Shown one piece after another: positions 30,308-38,744 of a stretch of DNA of 64,000 nucleotides. The position numbers and the translations under genes are program-made. Position 1 is the first letter of the stretch. Every line of letters begins with the position of its first letter. Source of the stretch: Roseovarius bejariae (GTDB lineage Bacteria; Pseudomonadota; Alphaproteobacteria; Rhodobacterales; Rhodobacteraceae); NCBI RefSeq assembly GCF_009669325.1, contig NZ_SZWE01000001.1, positions 2,113,501-2,177,500 on the forward strand. The letters run 5' to 3'. The notes beneath the pieces were generated by a model. The model was not told the DNA's origin. It made no database searches and saw nothing but the letters and a program-made list of their open reading frames with translations.

Positions 30308-30321
30308 TTAACGTCCGTCAA
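30308..30321. promoter_or_regulatory. Candidate Dnr/NNR operator before the isolated cytochrome c
   Basis: TTAACGTCCGTCAA (TTGACGGACGTTAA on the minus strand) fits TTGAC-N4-GTTAA, a one-base-per-arm variant of the boxes at nirS and norC. It lies 62 bp before the cytochrome ATG, the same spacing as at nirS, and 74 bp before the M20 gene on the other side. Confidence 0.6.
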
Positions 30322-30395
30322 CTGCCGTGCGAATTATGCCTCTGTTATGCTAGGGCATTTCGGCTAGACTATTCGGCATTCGGCAGGAGACCCCA

Positions 30396-31538
30396 ATGGC
30401 AAGCGGCCCCGACGACCTCATCACCCTGCGGCGCGAGTTCCACATGAAACCCGAACTGGGCTTCAATGAGGAGCGTACCAAGGCACGCATTGCCCGTTTC
30501 CTACGCGACCTCGGGCTTGAGGTGCATGAAGGCATCGGTGTCATCGGCATCCTGCGCGCGGGTCAAGGTAATCGCGCCATCGGGTTGCGCGCCGATATGG
30601 ATGCCCTGCCGATCCATGAAACGGGCCACCATGACCACGTATCGCAAGCGCCCGGCGTCATGCATGCCTGCGGCCATGATGGGCATATGACCATGCTACT
30701 GGGCGCCGCGAAGGCCCTTGCCGCCGATCCGGGGTTTGACGGTACTGTGGTGTTCCTTTTCCAACCGAACGAGGAACACGGCCTTGGCGCGCGTGCCATG
30801 ATCGACGAAGGCGTGCTGGATCGTTTCCCGATCGAGGAGGTCTATGCCATCCATAACCTGCCCGGTGCGCCTTTGGGGCAGGTCTCGACCCGCAAGGGCC
30901 TCATCTGTTCCAGCGAAAGCCTGTTCGAGATCCGGATCGAGGGGCAGGGCGGCCATGCCTCGATGCCGCAGGCCGGGCGCGATGCCATCACCATCGGGGC
31001 CGAACTGGTGCAGGCGCTGCAAACCATCGTTTCACGGAAACTGCCCCCGGGCGCAGGGGCTGTGGTGTCGGTGACGGAATTCCTGACCGACGGGCAACGT
31101 AATGTCTTGCCCGGACAAGCCACGCTCAAGGGCGATGTGCGCGCCCGCGACCCGCAGGACCGGGAAACGATTGAGGCCCTTATGCGGCAAATGACCCAAG
31201 GTATCGCGACCGCGCATGGTATTACCGCCGAGATGGTATTCAACACCGAATTCATAGAAACCATCAACGCGCCCGAGCCCACCGAAGCGGTGATCGAAAC
31301 CGCCCGCGATATGGGCTGTGAAACTTTGCCGGATCGCCCGCCAATGAGTTTTTCCGAAGACTTCGCCCATTTTGCCGCCGCTGTTCCGGCCTGTTTCCTT
31401 CTTATGGGCAACGGTGAAGAGGGGCCGAACGCCCAACCCCTGCACAGCAGCGATTACGATTTCAACGACGCCCTATTGCCCATCGGGGCTGACTTCTGGG
31501 TTGCACTGGTTCGTAGCCGGTTGCCCAAACCGGCTTGA
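30396..31538 (+). CDS. M20-family amidohydrolase (hippurate/N-acyl amino acid hydrolase type)
   Basis: 380 residues. Metal-binding and catalytic marks are LRADMDALPI near residue 65, HACGHDGHMTMLLGAAK near 90, FLFQPNEEHGLGA near 125 with the catalytic glutamate, a lid-domain segment GQGGHASMPQAGRDAI near 185 and SEDFAHF near 320. Family members remove acyl groups from N-acyl amino acids, hippurate or indole-acetyl conjugates in the cytoplasm. It follows the TRAP cluster by 700 bases but on the other side of the cytochrome, so a shared pathway is not certain. Confidence 0.9.
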   Translation: MASGPDDLITLRREFHMKPELGFNEERTKARIARFLRDLGLEVHEGIGVIGILRAGQGNRAIGLRADMDALPIHETGHHDHVSQAPGVMHACGHDGHMTMLLGAAKALAADPGFDGTVVFLFQPNEEHGLGARAMIDEGVLDRFPIEEVYAIHNLPGAPLGQVSTRKGLICSSESLFEIRIEGQGGHASMPQAGRDAITIGAELVQALQTIVSRKLPPGAGAVVSVTEFLTDGQRNVLPGQATLKGDVRARDPQDRETIEALMRQMTQGIATAHGITAEMVFNTEFIETINAPEPTEAVIETARDMGCETLPDRPPMSFSEDFAHFAAAVPACFLLMGNGEEGPNAQPLHSSDYDFNDALLPIGADFWVALVRSRLPKPA

Positions 31539-31625
31539 CCTGTGCGCTTTGGTCCGCCCGGAGCAATCTTGCGATCTGTGGTCAAGTGGGTAGGTTCATG
31601 GAGTGGAAACATTGGGCAATGTTGT

Positions 31626-32411
31626 ATGTGGGTAAAACGCATCAAAAGTGGATTTGCAAAACTGCGTCTCGCGCTGCTGTTGACCTGCGTCGTGCCTGCG
31701 CCGCTCGTCGCGGGGGAGGTCACCGTTTTCGCGGCCTCCAGCCTGACGGATGTCCTGCAACAGATCGAGCCGCGCTTCGAGGACGAAACAGGCCATGAAT
31801 TGCGTCTGTCTCTTGCCGGGTCGTCGAAACTCGCCCGACAAATCCAGATGGGCGCACCGGCGGATGTATTCATTTCCGCCAATGTCGATTGGATGGACCG
31901 GCTGCAACACGAGGGCCTGATCGCGTCGGGTACCCGTCGCAACCTTCTGGGCAATGCGCTTGTCCTTATCGCGCATGACCCGGCAACGCCCCCCGTGTCC
32001 ATCGGCCCAACCCTTGATCTGTCCTCCCTGCTGGGTGACGGGCGCTTGGCTATGGGATTGGTCGATGCGGTCCCGGCGGGTGTCTACGGTAAGGCCGCGT
32101 TACGGCATTTCGATTTGTGGGACGGTGTGGCGCCGAAGGTTGCGCAAGCGGCCAATGTTCGGGCTGCCTTGTCGTTTGTGGCCTCTGGCGCGGCCCCATA
32201 TGGTATCGTGTATGAAACCGACGCCCGCGCCGAGGATGATGTTACTATCGTCGCCCGCTTCCCGGCTGGTTCTCACCCGCGTATCCTTTACCCTGTGGCC
32301 GCCATGGCCACGGCGGATGGTGCGGCCGTGACGGATTTTCTTGCCTACCTCGACACCGCCGAGAGCCAAGCGATTTTTGCCGAGGCGGGGTTTTCCCGCC
32401 CCTCGGACTAG
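31626..32411 (+). CDS. modA: ModA, molybdate ABC transporter binding protein
   Basis: 261 residues from the ATG at 31626, giving a normal signal peptide (KLRLALLLTCVVPAPLVAG); longer in-frame starts upstream would add some 28 unlikely residues. ModA marks: VTVFAASSLTDVLQQI, FSLAGSSKLARQ-type segment, GAPADVFISANVDWMDRL, GLVDAVPAGVYGKAALRHF and GAAPYGIVYETDA. It binds molybdate or tungstate in the periplasm for ModBC. Molybdenum feeds the nitrate reductase expected in a full denitrifier, though no nitrate reductase gene is in this window. Confidence 0.92.
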   Translation: MWVKRIKSGFAKLRLALLLTCVVPAPLVAGEVTVFAASSLTDVLQQIEPRFEDETGHELRLSLAGSSKLARQIQMGAPADVFISANVDWMDRLQHEGLIASGTRRNLLGNALVLIAHDPATPPVSIGPTLDLSSLLGDGRLAMGLVDAVPAGVYGKAALRHFDLWDGVAPKVAQAANVRAALSFVASGAAPYGIVYETDARAEDDVTIVARFPAGSHPRILYPVAAMATADGAAVTDFLAYLDTAESQAIFAEAGFSRPSD

Positions 32412-32421
32412 GGCGGACAGG

Positions 32422-33117
32422 ATGGAGTGGCTGACCCCCGAAGAATGGCAGGCCGTGGCGCTGTCGCTGCGTGTGGCCTTTTGGGCCACGCTCTTTTGCC
32501 TGCCCGTCGGGGTCTTCATTGCTTATGTCCTCGCCCGCTGGACGTTCCCGGGGCGGCAGGCGCTCAATATCCTTGTTCACTTGCCGCTCATTATGCCGCC
32601 GGTCGTAACGGGCTATCTTTTGCTGATCGCCTTCGGGACACAGGGGGGCGTGGGGGCGTTTCTGCAAGAGACCTTCGGTCTGACCTTTGCCTTTCGCTGG
32701 ACCGGGGCGGCGCTTGCCTCGGGGGTGATGGCCTTTCCCTTCATGGTCCGTGCCACGCGCCTGTCGATCGAGGCGGTCGACCCCAAGTTGGAACAGGCCG
32801 CCGCGACCCTGGGCGCCTCCCGCGCATGGGTCTTTGCCACGGTTACCCTGCCGATGATCCTGCCGGGTATCCTGGCCGGGTGCGTGCTGGCCTTTGCAAA
32901 GGGGATGGGCGAATTCGGGGCCACAATTACCTTCGTGTCCAACATTCCCGGCGAGACACAAACCATTCCGCTTGCCATCGACCTTGCCCTTGAAACCCCG
33001 GGTGGGGAGGCGCGCGCGTTGCGCCTTGCCGTTATCTCGGTCGGGATCGCGGCGGGCGCGTTGGCCCTGTCGGAATGGGTCTCGCGCCGCATGGCCGCAA
33101 GGATAGGTGGCGCATGA
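32422..33117 (+). CDS. modB: ModB, molybdate ABC transporter permease
   Basis: 231 residues from the ATG at 32422, ten bases after the modA stop. Five to six membrane helices; the permease EAA loop reads EQAAATLGASRAWVFATVTLPMILPGI near residue 125, with LPLIMPPVVTGYLLL before it and GMGEFGATITFVSNIPGETQTIPLAI after it, all typical of ModB. It carries molybdate across the inner membrane. The stop overlaps the modC start (ATGA). Confidence 0.94.
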   Translation: MEWLTPEEWQAVALSLRVAFWATLFCLPVGVFIAYVLARWTFPGRQALNILVHLPLIMPPVVTGYLLLIAFGTQGGVGAFLQETFGLTFAFRWTGAALASGVMAFPFMVRATRLSIEAVDPKLEQAAATLGASRAWVFATVTLPMILPGILAGCVLAFAKGMGEFGATITFVSNIPGETQTIPLAIDLALETPGGEARALRLAVISVGIAAGALALSEWVSRRMAARIGGA

Positions 33118-34196
33118 CGCTGTCCTGTTCCCTGCGTCATGCCTTTCAGGGCTTCACGCTTGAGGCGCAGTTCGAGGTGCCCGAGGGATTGACCGTGCTC
33201 TACGGGCGCTCCGGCTCGGGCAAGACGACGATCGTTAACGCCGCTGCGGGCCTGCTGCGCCCCGAAGAGGGGCGTATGCAGGTGAATGACTGGCTGCTTT
33301 TCGACACGGCGCGCAAGGCGTGGTTGCCACCCCACAAGCGCCGCATCGGTTATATCTTTCAGGAGGGGCGCCTGTTTCCGCATCTCACCGTCCGGCAGAA
33401 CCTGCGATATGGCAGCTGCTTCGCGCCCAAGGATGCGACGCCCGAGCCGATGGCGCATGTGGTGGATATGCTGGGCCTTGGTCAACTATTGCACCGCCGT
33501 CCTGCCGCTCTTTCAGGCGGTGAAAAACAGCGCGTCGCGATTGGACGTGCCCTGTTGGCCGCGCCGCGCATGATCTTGGCGGATGAACCCCTCTCGGCCC
33601 TGGACGATGCCCGCAAGGCCGAGGTGCTGCCCTATTTCGAGCGTCTCCGCGACGAGGTGGAAATTCCTATCCTCTACGTCACCCATTCCGCGGCCGAGGT
33701 TGCGCGCCTCGCCACCACCGTCGTCGCCCTGGAGGATGGTCGCGTCATTGGGCAGGGCACGGCAGCCGAGGTTCTGGGCGATCCCAAGGTGACGCCCTTG
33801 GGGGCGCGGGCGGCGGGCGCCGTGATCGAAGCCACCATTGCCACGCATCATCCCGATGGCCTGACCGAACTCAACGCTGGCGGCACGCCGCTGTTCCTTC
33901 CCGCGCTCGGCCAGGCACAAGGCAGCACCGTTCGCGTCCGCATTGCAGCGCATGACGTGATCCTGTCCACCAAGGCGCCCGCCGAGCTTTCCGCCCTCAA
34001 TATCTTGTCCGGTACCATCCACGATATCCGAAGCGGTCAGGGCCCCGGTGCCATGGTTTCGCTCGACACTGCCGCGGGCCGCATCCTTGCCCGCGTCACC
34101 CGGCGTTCGGCCACACGCCTTGGCCTGCATACCGGCGCCCCCTGCCACGCAGTGATAAAATCCGTGGCTCTCGCCCCCGAAGACATCGGCGGATAA
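33114..34196 (+). CDS. modC: ModC, molybdate ABC transporter ATPase with TOBE domain
   Basis: 360 residues. Walker A GRSGSGKTT (31-39), Q-loop IFQEGRLFPHLTVRQNL, signature LSGGEKQRVAIGRALL, Walker B MILADEPLSALD and the H-loop in YVTHSA are intact. After residue 280 a TOBE (molybdate-binding regulatory) domain follows, with ALNILSGTIHDI. The enzyme powers ModB with ATP. The stop codon merges with an A-run that is the T-tract of the terminator for the opposite-strand ccrM gene. Confidence 0.94.
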   Translation: MTLSCSLRHAFQGFTLEAQFEVPEGLTVLYGRSGSGKTTIVNAAAGLLRPEEGRMQVNDWLLFDTARKAWLPPHKRRIGYIFQEGRLFPHLTVRQNLRYGSCFAPKDATPEPMAHVVDMLGLGQLLHRRPAALSGGEKQRVAIGRALLAAPRMILADEPLSALDDARKAEVLPYFERLRDEVEIPILYVTHSAAEVARLATTVVALEDGRVIGQGTAAEVLGDPKVTPLGARAAGAVIEATIATHHPDGLTELNAGGTPLFLPALGQAQGSTVRVRIAAHDVILSTKAPAELSALNILSGTIHDIRSGQGPGAMVSLDTAAGRILARVTRRSATRLGLHTGAPCHAVIKSVALAPEDIGG

Positions 34197-34222
34197 AAAA
34201 GCCCCGCCACGAAGGGCGGGGC
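34196..34222 (-). terminator. Rho-independent terminator of ccrM
   Basis: On the minus strand GCCCCGCC / GGCGGGGC form an 8-bp stem with a 6-base loop followed by six T residues, which overlap the modC stop codon. It ends the rnhB-ccrM transcript and may also work as a barrier for modC. Confidence 0.85.
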
Positions 34223-34284
34223 ACGAGGTAAGTGCCTAAAGCGTCAGGCCACAGGCACCGGCGGTGTTCAGTTGTTCATGTGAT

Positions 34285-35489
<1,205 letters not shown>

Positions 35490-35491
<2 letters not shown>

Positions 35492-36122
35492 AGTCACTTA
35501 CAGATTTTTCTTGATACAAGATATTGTGTACCGGCTTGAAGGAACGTCTATGGTGTGGGGTCACACCAAGATTTTGAAGGGCCTCTTTGTGGGTTTTCGA
35601 TGGGTAACCTGCATTGCTTTCCCATCCATAGCCGGGGAACTGTTGCGCCAAATCCCACATGATGCGGTCGCGCCTTATTTTAGCCACAATTGAGGCCGCC
35701 GAAATCGACAGCGAAACCGCATCGCCCTTGACGATGGACCGGGCGGGAATGGTCAGACCGCGGGGGATCATGTTGCCGTCGATCAGCGCGATGTCGGGCG
35801 GGGTGGATAACCCGGCAATCGCCCGTTCCATCGCCAGATGCGAGGCGCGCAGGATGTTAAGCTCGTCAATCTCCTCGACGCTGGCATGGGCCACTGACAC
35901 CTCTGCGCAGGTCATCAAGGCATCGTGCAGCGCCTCGCGCCGCTTGGCGCTGAGTTTCTTTGAATCGTGCAGGCCGTCGGGAACGTTGCCGGGTTCCAAA
36001 ATCACCGCCGCTGCCGTTACCGGCCCGGCCAATGGCCCGCGTCCTACCTCGTCCACGCCAGCGACGCGGGTGGCGCCCTGCGTGATGGCCTCTTGTGCAT
36101 GTGAAAAATCCGGTCCTGTCAT
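35490..36122 (-). CDS. rnhB: Ribonuclease HII
   Basis: 210 residues. Catalytic residues appear in GVDEVGRGPLAGPV (Asp, Glu), DSKKLS, IDGNMIPRG and SIVKGDAVSLSISAASIVAKIRRDRIM, in the order of the RNase HII family. The enzyme removes ribonucleotides from DNA-RNA hybrids, cutting 5' to embedded ribonucleotides. It is directly upstream of ccrM on the same strand, a neighbourhood common in Rhodobacteraceae, with about 90 bases between them. The length is normal. Confidence 0.95.
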
Positions 36123-36155
36123 GGGATGCTAAAACCATGCCTTGCCCGATAATGC

Positions 36156-36181
36156 AAAAGGGAAGGGCAGATGCCCTTCCC
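36156..36181 (-). terminator. Rho-independent terminator of the basic secreted protein gene
   Basis: On the minus strand GGGAAGGGC / GCCCTTCCC pair around a 4-base loop and are followed by TTTT. It lies 31 bases after the stop of the gene at 36213 and separates it from rnhB. Confidence 0.8.
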
Positions 36182-36212
36182 TCCGATCTGCTCGATAGTC
36201 TGATGCTCCGCC

Positions 36213-36752
36213 TTACCAGCGTGCGTTTGCCTCACGATAGCCATGCCGATACAGGCAGCGGCCCCGATAAATGGTGCGCAGCTTGCCATGACGGCTCCGC
36301 ACGCTCGTCTTGCAGGCACGTGGCAGGCTATTGGCATACCCGTAATTCCGCGTCAGGCAGTACCGCCCGAAACCACGAATGGATTGTCCACCCCGTACGC
36401 GGACTTGGGTCCGGCAGGCCCCCGGCAGCAATTTGCGTTTTACCCGATTAGGCAGGGGGCGGGCATGATTGTTGTTGCGTTGGCGCTTGTTCCAGTTGTC
36501 GCGATTTTTCCGATGACCCCATTTCTTGCCATGTCCACGATGCCGGTTGTCATGGCGCAGGTGACCGCGGTTGCGGGTCACGCGATCCCTGTCGTCGTCG
36601 GCGTCGGCAATGGCCGCGCCGAGGATGGCAAGGGCGGCCACCCCGGCGATGACTTTGGCCGCGTCTTCGGCGTCGGCGCGGGCGGGGGCGGCGCTCAACC
36701 CGGTTACGGCCATGGAGGCCGCCACAATGAGTGTAATGAACTTGCGATGCAT
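36213..36752 (-). CDS. Secreted basic protein with Arg/His/Asn-rich middle, function unknown
   Basis: 179 residues from the ATG at 36752, with AAGGAC upstream. A signal peptide (FITLIVAASMAVTGLSAAPARA) is followed by a glycine/alanine segment AAKVIAGVAALAILGAAIADA that could be a second hydrophobic helix, then a highly basic, histidine-, arginine- and asparagine-rich region (about 60-105), and a C-terminal part with six cysteines in a repeated pattern (ACRTQVRVRGG, RYCLTRNYGY, ACKTSVRSRHG, GRCLYRHGY), probably disulfide-bonded in the periplasm. Proteins of this build are common in Roseobacter-group genomes without known role. It is divergent from the small gene at 36939 and shares a repeat-bearing control region with it. 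Confidence 0.8.
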   Translation of the reverse strand: MHRKFITLIVAASMAVTGLSAAPARADAEDAAKVIAGVAALAILGAAIADADDDRDRVTRNRGHLRHDNRHRGHGKKWGHRKNRDNWNKRQRNNNHARPLPNRVKRKLLPGACRTQVRVRGGQSIRGFGRYCLTRNYGYANSLPRACKTSVRSRHGKLRTIYRGRCLYRHGYREANARW

Positions 36753-36835
36753 GGGTCTTGTCCTTTCGTCAGGTTGATCCAAGGCCGGACCCGAGTGGCC
36801 AAGCCGATATCCCAACTTGATGCGAGGGCCGAAAG

Positions 36836-36877
36836 ACAGGCAATAACGGCCCCTTGTTATCCGATAACAGGCAATAA
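36836..36877. promoter_or_regulatory. Repeat-rich operator candidate in a divergent promoter
   Basis: ACAGGCAATAA occurs twice in direct orientation (36836-36846 and 36867-36877), 31 bases apart start to start, close to three helical turns. Between and overlapping them is the palindrome TGTTATC-C-GATAACA (36855-36869). It serves the divergent genes at 36752 and 36939. Confidence 0.5.
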
Positions 36878-36938
36878 TTATCGCCTTTGCGCCGTATGGA
36901 TATTGAATAGCCATAGGCTTTCGGCGCACCTTGGGCGC

Positions 36939-37181
36939 ATGACACAGAAAATCCTCTCCCTCACCTTGGTCAGCGCACTGGCCCTTTCCCTGCCCGCCAT
37001 GGCGCATGCCGCCTGCGTGGCCGAATACAAGGCCAAGCGCGATAATCCGCTGGAACTTCATTACGATGTGGCGCAAATCAGCGGCCCCTGTACGATACGG
37101 AACGCACGTACACAGTTGGCCGATCAACTGTCCCGCCGCGGGCTGACCCTTCTCAAGGTGCTCTCGGTGTCCGAGCAATAA
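36939..37181 (+). CDS. Small secreted protein, function unknown
   Basis: 80 residues starting at the ATG at 36939. A signal peptide (KILSLTLVSALALSLPAMAHA) leaves a mature chain of about 56 residues with two cysteines (ACVAEYKAKR and GPCTIRN), which could form one disulfide, and a C-terminal helix LADQLSRRGLTLLKVLSV. It lies 15 bases upstream of the membrane protein gene at 37197 and is probably co-transcribed with it. No family function is recognised. Confidence 0.75.
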   Translation: MTQKILSLTLVSALALSLPAMAHAACVAEYKAKRDNPLELHYDVAQISGPCTIRNARTQLADQLSRRGLTLLKVLSVSEQ

Positions 37182-37196
37182 CTCAGGGGGTTTCCG

Positions 37197-37901
37197 TTGT
37201 CCGAGTCCCAAGCCACCGCTTCCGAGGCCCGCCGGTCGGGCACCCGCGTCGTCACCTTCGGGGTGGCCGCCGTGGTGCTGATCCTCGCCCTGGCCGCCGT
37301 GTTCCTGTTTCTTAGCCTGCCGGATGCCAATGCCTTCAATGCACGGGTCGAACGTATCTTCATCGAGAACGACGCGCTCACCTCGGATGCCGAAATCAAA
37401 CTGCTGGAAATCCTCGCGCTCTCTGGCACCGCTTTTTCCGAGACATTAAGCAGCTACCGCATGGTGATCTTCGTGCTTCTGGTCTTTGCCACGGCCCTGC
37501 TGGTGGCGGCCTTGGTGTTCCTCCTGATGCTCGTGGCCCTCAACCGTCGCATGGCCCAGATCGAACGCTCCGGCATTCAGGTCAGTTCGCTGCTTATCAG
37601 CCGCGAGGAAAACGCCGTTTATCTCAACAACCACGGTTTCAAACTGACCGATGCGGCGATGGAAACCCTGTCCATCCTCGCCGAGGCGCGGATGGACGAC
37701 GACGTGCTGACCGGCGCCCAGATCGAGGCGATGATCTCGGGGCGCTCCGCCGATGATTGCGAGGAGGCCGCCGGAGCCACCCGTATCAAGCGCCTGCGTG
37801 ATACTCTGGGCAACCAACTGGTCAGTGAGCTTTTGGTCAAAAATATCGCCCGACGTGGATATATGCTGGCGATTGATAAGGATGTGATACGGGTCATCTG
37901 A
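37197..37901 (+). CDS. Membrane protein with C-terminal winged-helix-like domain
   Basis: 234 residues with a TTG start that follows a CAGGGGG site. Two membrane helices (VVTFGVAAVVLILALAAVFLFL, about 18-40, and MVIFVLLVFATALLVAALVFLLMLVAL, about 88-114) enclose a periplasmic loop of about 45 residues. The cytoplasmic C-terminal 115 residues (LNNHGFKLTDAAMETLSILAEA, then RIKRLRDTLGNQLVSELLVKNIARRGYML) resemble the OmpR/ToxR-type winged helix, in which a final GYML-type strand is the wing. It may be a membrane-bound regulator that reads periplasmic state, an inverse ToxR arrangement. Target genes could be the small secreted proteins beside it. The DNA-binding reading is inference. Confidence 0.65.
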   Translation: MSESQATASEARRSGTRVVTFGVAAVVLILALAAVFLFLSLPDANAFNARVERIFIENDALTSDAEIKLLEILALSGTAFSETLSSYRMVIFVLLVFATALLVAALVFLLMLVALNRRMAQIERSGIQVSSLLISREENAVYLNNHGFKLTDAAMETLSILAEARMDDDVLTGAQIEAMISGRSADDCEEAAGATRIKRLRDTLGNQLVSELLVKNIARRGYMLAIDKDVIRVI

Positions 37902-38115
37902 CAAGGGAGGAGCGGGCTGACCCACCTCCCTTATGGGTCCGTGTCACATGAATGGCAGCTTTTGACTGCGCGTCCTTCATCGCGATGAGGTTGTGCCTGT
38001 CCTCGGAATATTGCTCCAGAAAGTCGCGCCTGCGCAGCTTGCGTTCCTCTTCAAGGTTCTTCGCGTCCGGCAAAGGCTCGACATGGGCGCAGTTGCGCAG
38101 GCAGTTGATCGAGAC
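37894..38115 (-). pseudogene. Gene remnant, charged helical C-terminus of unknown family
   Basis: A minus-strand frame open from 38115 to the stop at 37894 has no plausible start and encodes about 73 residues beginning VSINCLRNCAHVEPLPDAK and continuing with a strongly charged helix (EEERKLRRRDFLEQYSEDR, then NLIAMKDAQSKAAIHVT). The composition is that of a real protein end rather than of random shadow sequence. It overlaps the end of the preceding plus-strand gene and is cut off at its 5' side, where the plus-strand coding-like sequence begins. It may be the tail of a lost integrase or transfer gene; this is a guess from the cysteine pair and charged tail. Confidence 0.35.
37903..37932 (+). 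terminator. Terminator-like hairpin
   Basis: AAGGGAGG / CCTCCCTT form an 8-bp stem right after the stop of the winged-helix membrane protein gene, with an inner GGG-CTGA-CCC pairing. There is no T-run. It ends the upstream unit before the gene scar. Confidence 0.5.
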
Positions 38116-38587
38116 CTATGCGGACATTGATACATCTGCCTTGGATGACGACACGTTGCCCACCACGCTTTTTCTGTCGACAAAGCCTAAACACCAACCC
38201 GGCCAATCGGTCGGTCGCAAGGCAATCTCCTGCGAGCGGTCGATGAACGCCAGGCTCAAGAGCAGCCGAGGTGGGCTTGTACGTGATCAAAAGGCCCGTG
38301 CGAAGGGATACATGAAGCTCTTCGATACTCGTGCCGCGTGGTTCGACGAAAGCGGAAATCTAGCAGTGCCGCGCGTCGCAAGCCCGCTTTCGCTGCCACG
38401 GCTGTTCGAGGGCAGGGGAGAGTGCCCGGATCATGAGGTGATGCTGTTTGCACTGAGCTATGGGCCAGCTGGCCGAATTCTGGAATTTAGGCAGGTGATC
38501 TCGAACCCATCCTTGATGGCAAAAGTTGCCGACGCCCGCAAGACCAGCATGACGTCAGATGTGGAAGAGGCCGATTTTGATCTCTGA
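38088..38587 (+). CDS. Uncharacterised, probably truncated ORF
   Basis: The plus-strand frame is open from 37952, but the first 45 codons read as antisense of the minus-strand remnant; the protein-like part begins near 38088 (LRRQLIETYADIDTSALDDDTLP) and runs to the stop at 38587, about 165 residues, ending MTSDVEEADFDL. No start with a ribosome-binding site is found at the junction; internal ATGs exist near 38245 and 38311. No family is recognised. It lies just outside the tRNA-Arg island and looks like a fusion scar left by a rearrangement. Treat as a broken or hypothetical gene. Confidence 0.35.
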
Positions 38588-38630
38588 CCAAACCCTGTGC
38601 CAATTATTGTAATGGGCTGAAAGACGGCGC

Positions 38631-38647
38631 TGGCGACCCCGGCAGGA
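38631..38647. mobile_element. Left attachment repeat (attL core) of the tRNA-Arg island
   Basis: TGGCGACCCCGGCAGGA is identical to the last 17 bases (including CCA) of the tRNA-Arg(CCT) gene at 46986-47002, in the same orientation. The repeat bounds an 8.4-kb segment with an integrase gene 98 bp inside, which is the pattern of site-specific integration at a tRNA 3' end. Confidence 0.85.
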
Positions 38648-38714
38648 AGGGGTGATACAAAGGGGCGCGACCCTTATGTTATTGATATCTTGATCATATT
38701 TCCATATTCACGAC

Positions 38715-38733
38715 ACACAAACCGCCACACATT
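38715..38733. repeat. Integrase arm-type repeat, left copy
   Basis: ACACAAACCGCCACACATT matches ATACAAAACGCCACACATT at 46906-46924 in 17 of 19 positions, same strand. It lies 67 bases inside the left core repeat; the right copy lies 61 bases inside the right core repeat, so after excision the two would flank the core almost symmetrically, as integrase arm sites do. Confidence 0.6.
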
Positions 38734-38744
38734 AAGGTTGAGAC

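Noticed and set aside
38587..38744. A truncated tRNA-Arg copy at the left island end
   Set aside because: Only the 17-base core matches; the adjoining bases do not form a T arm or acceptor stem, so it is the attachment core, not a tRNA fragment with function.
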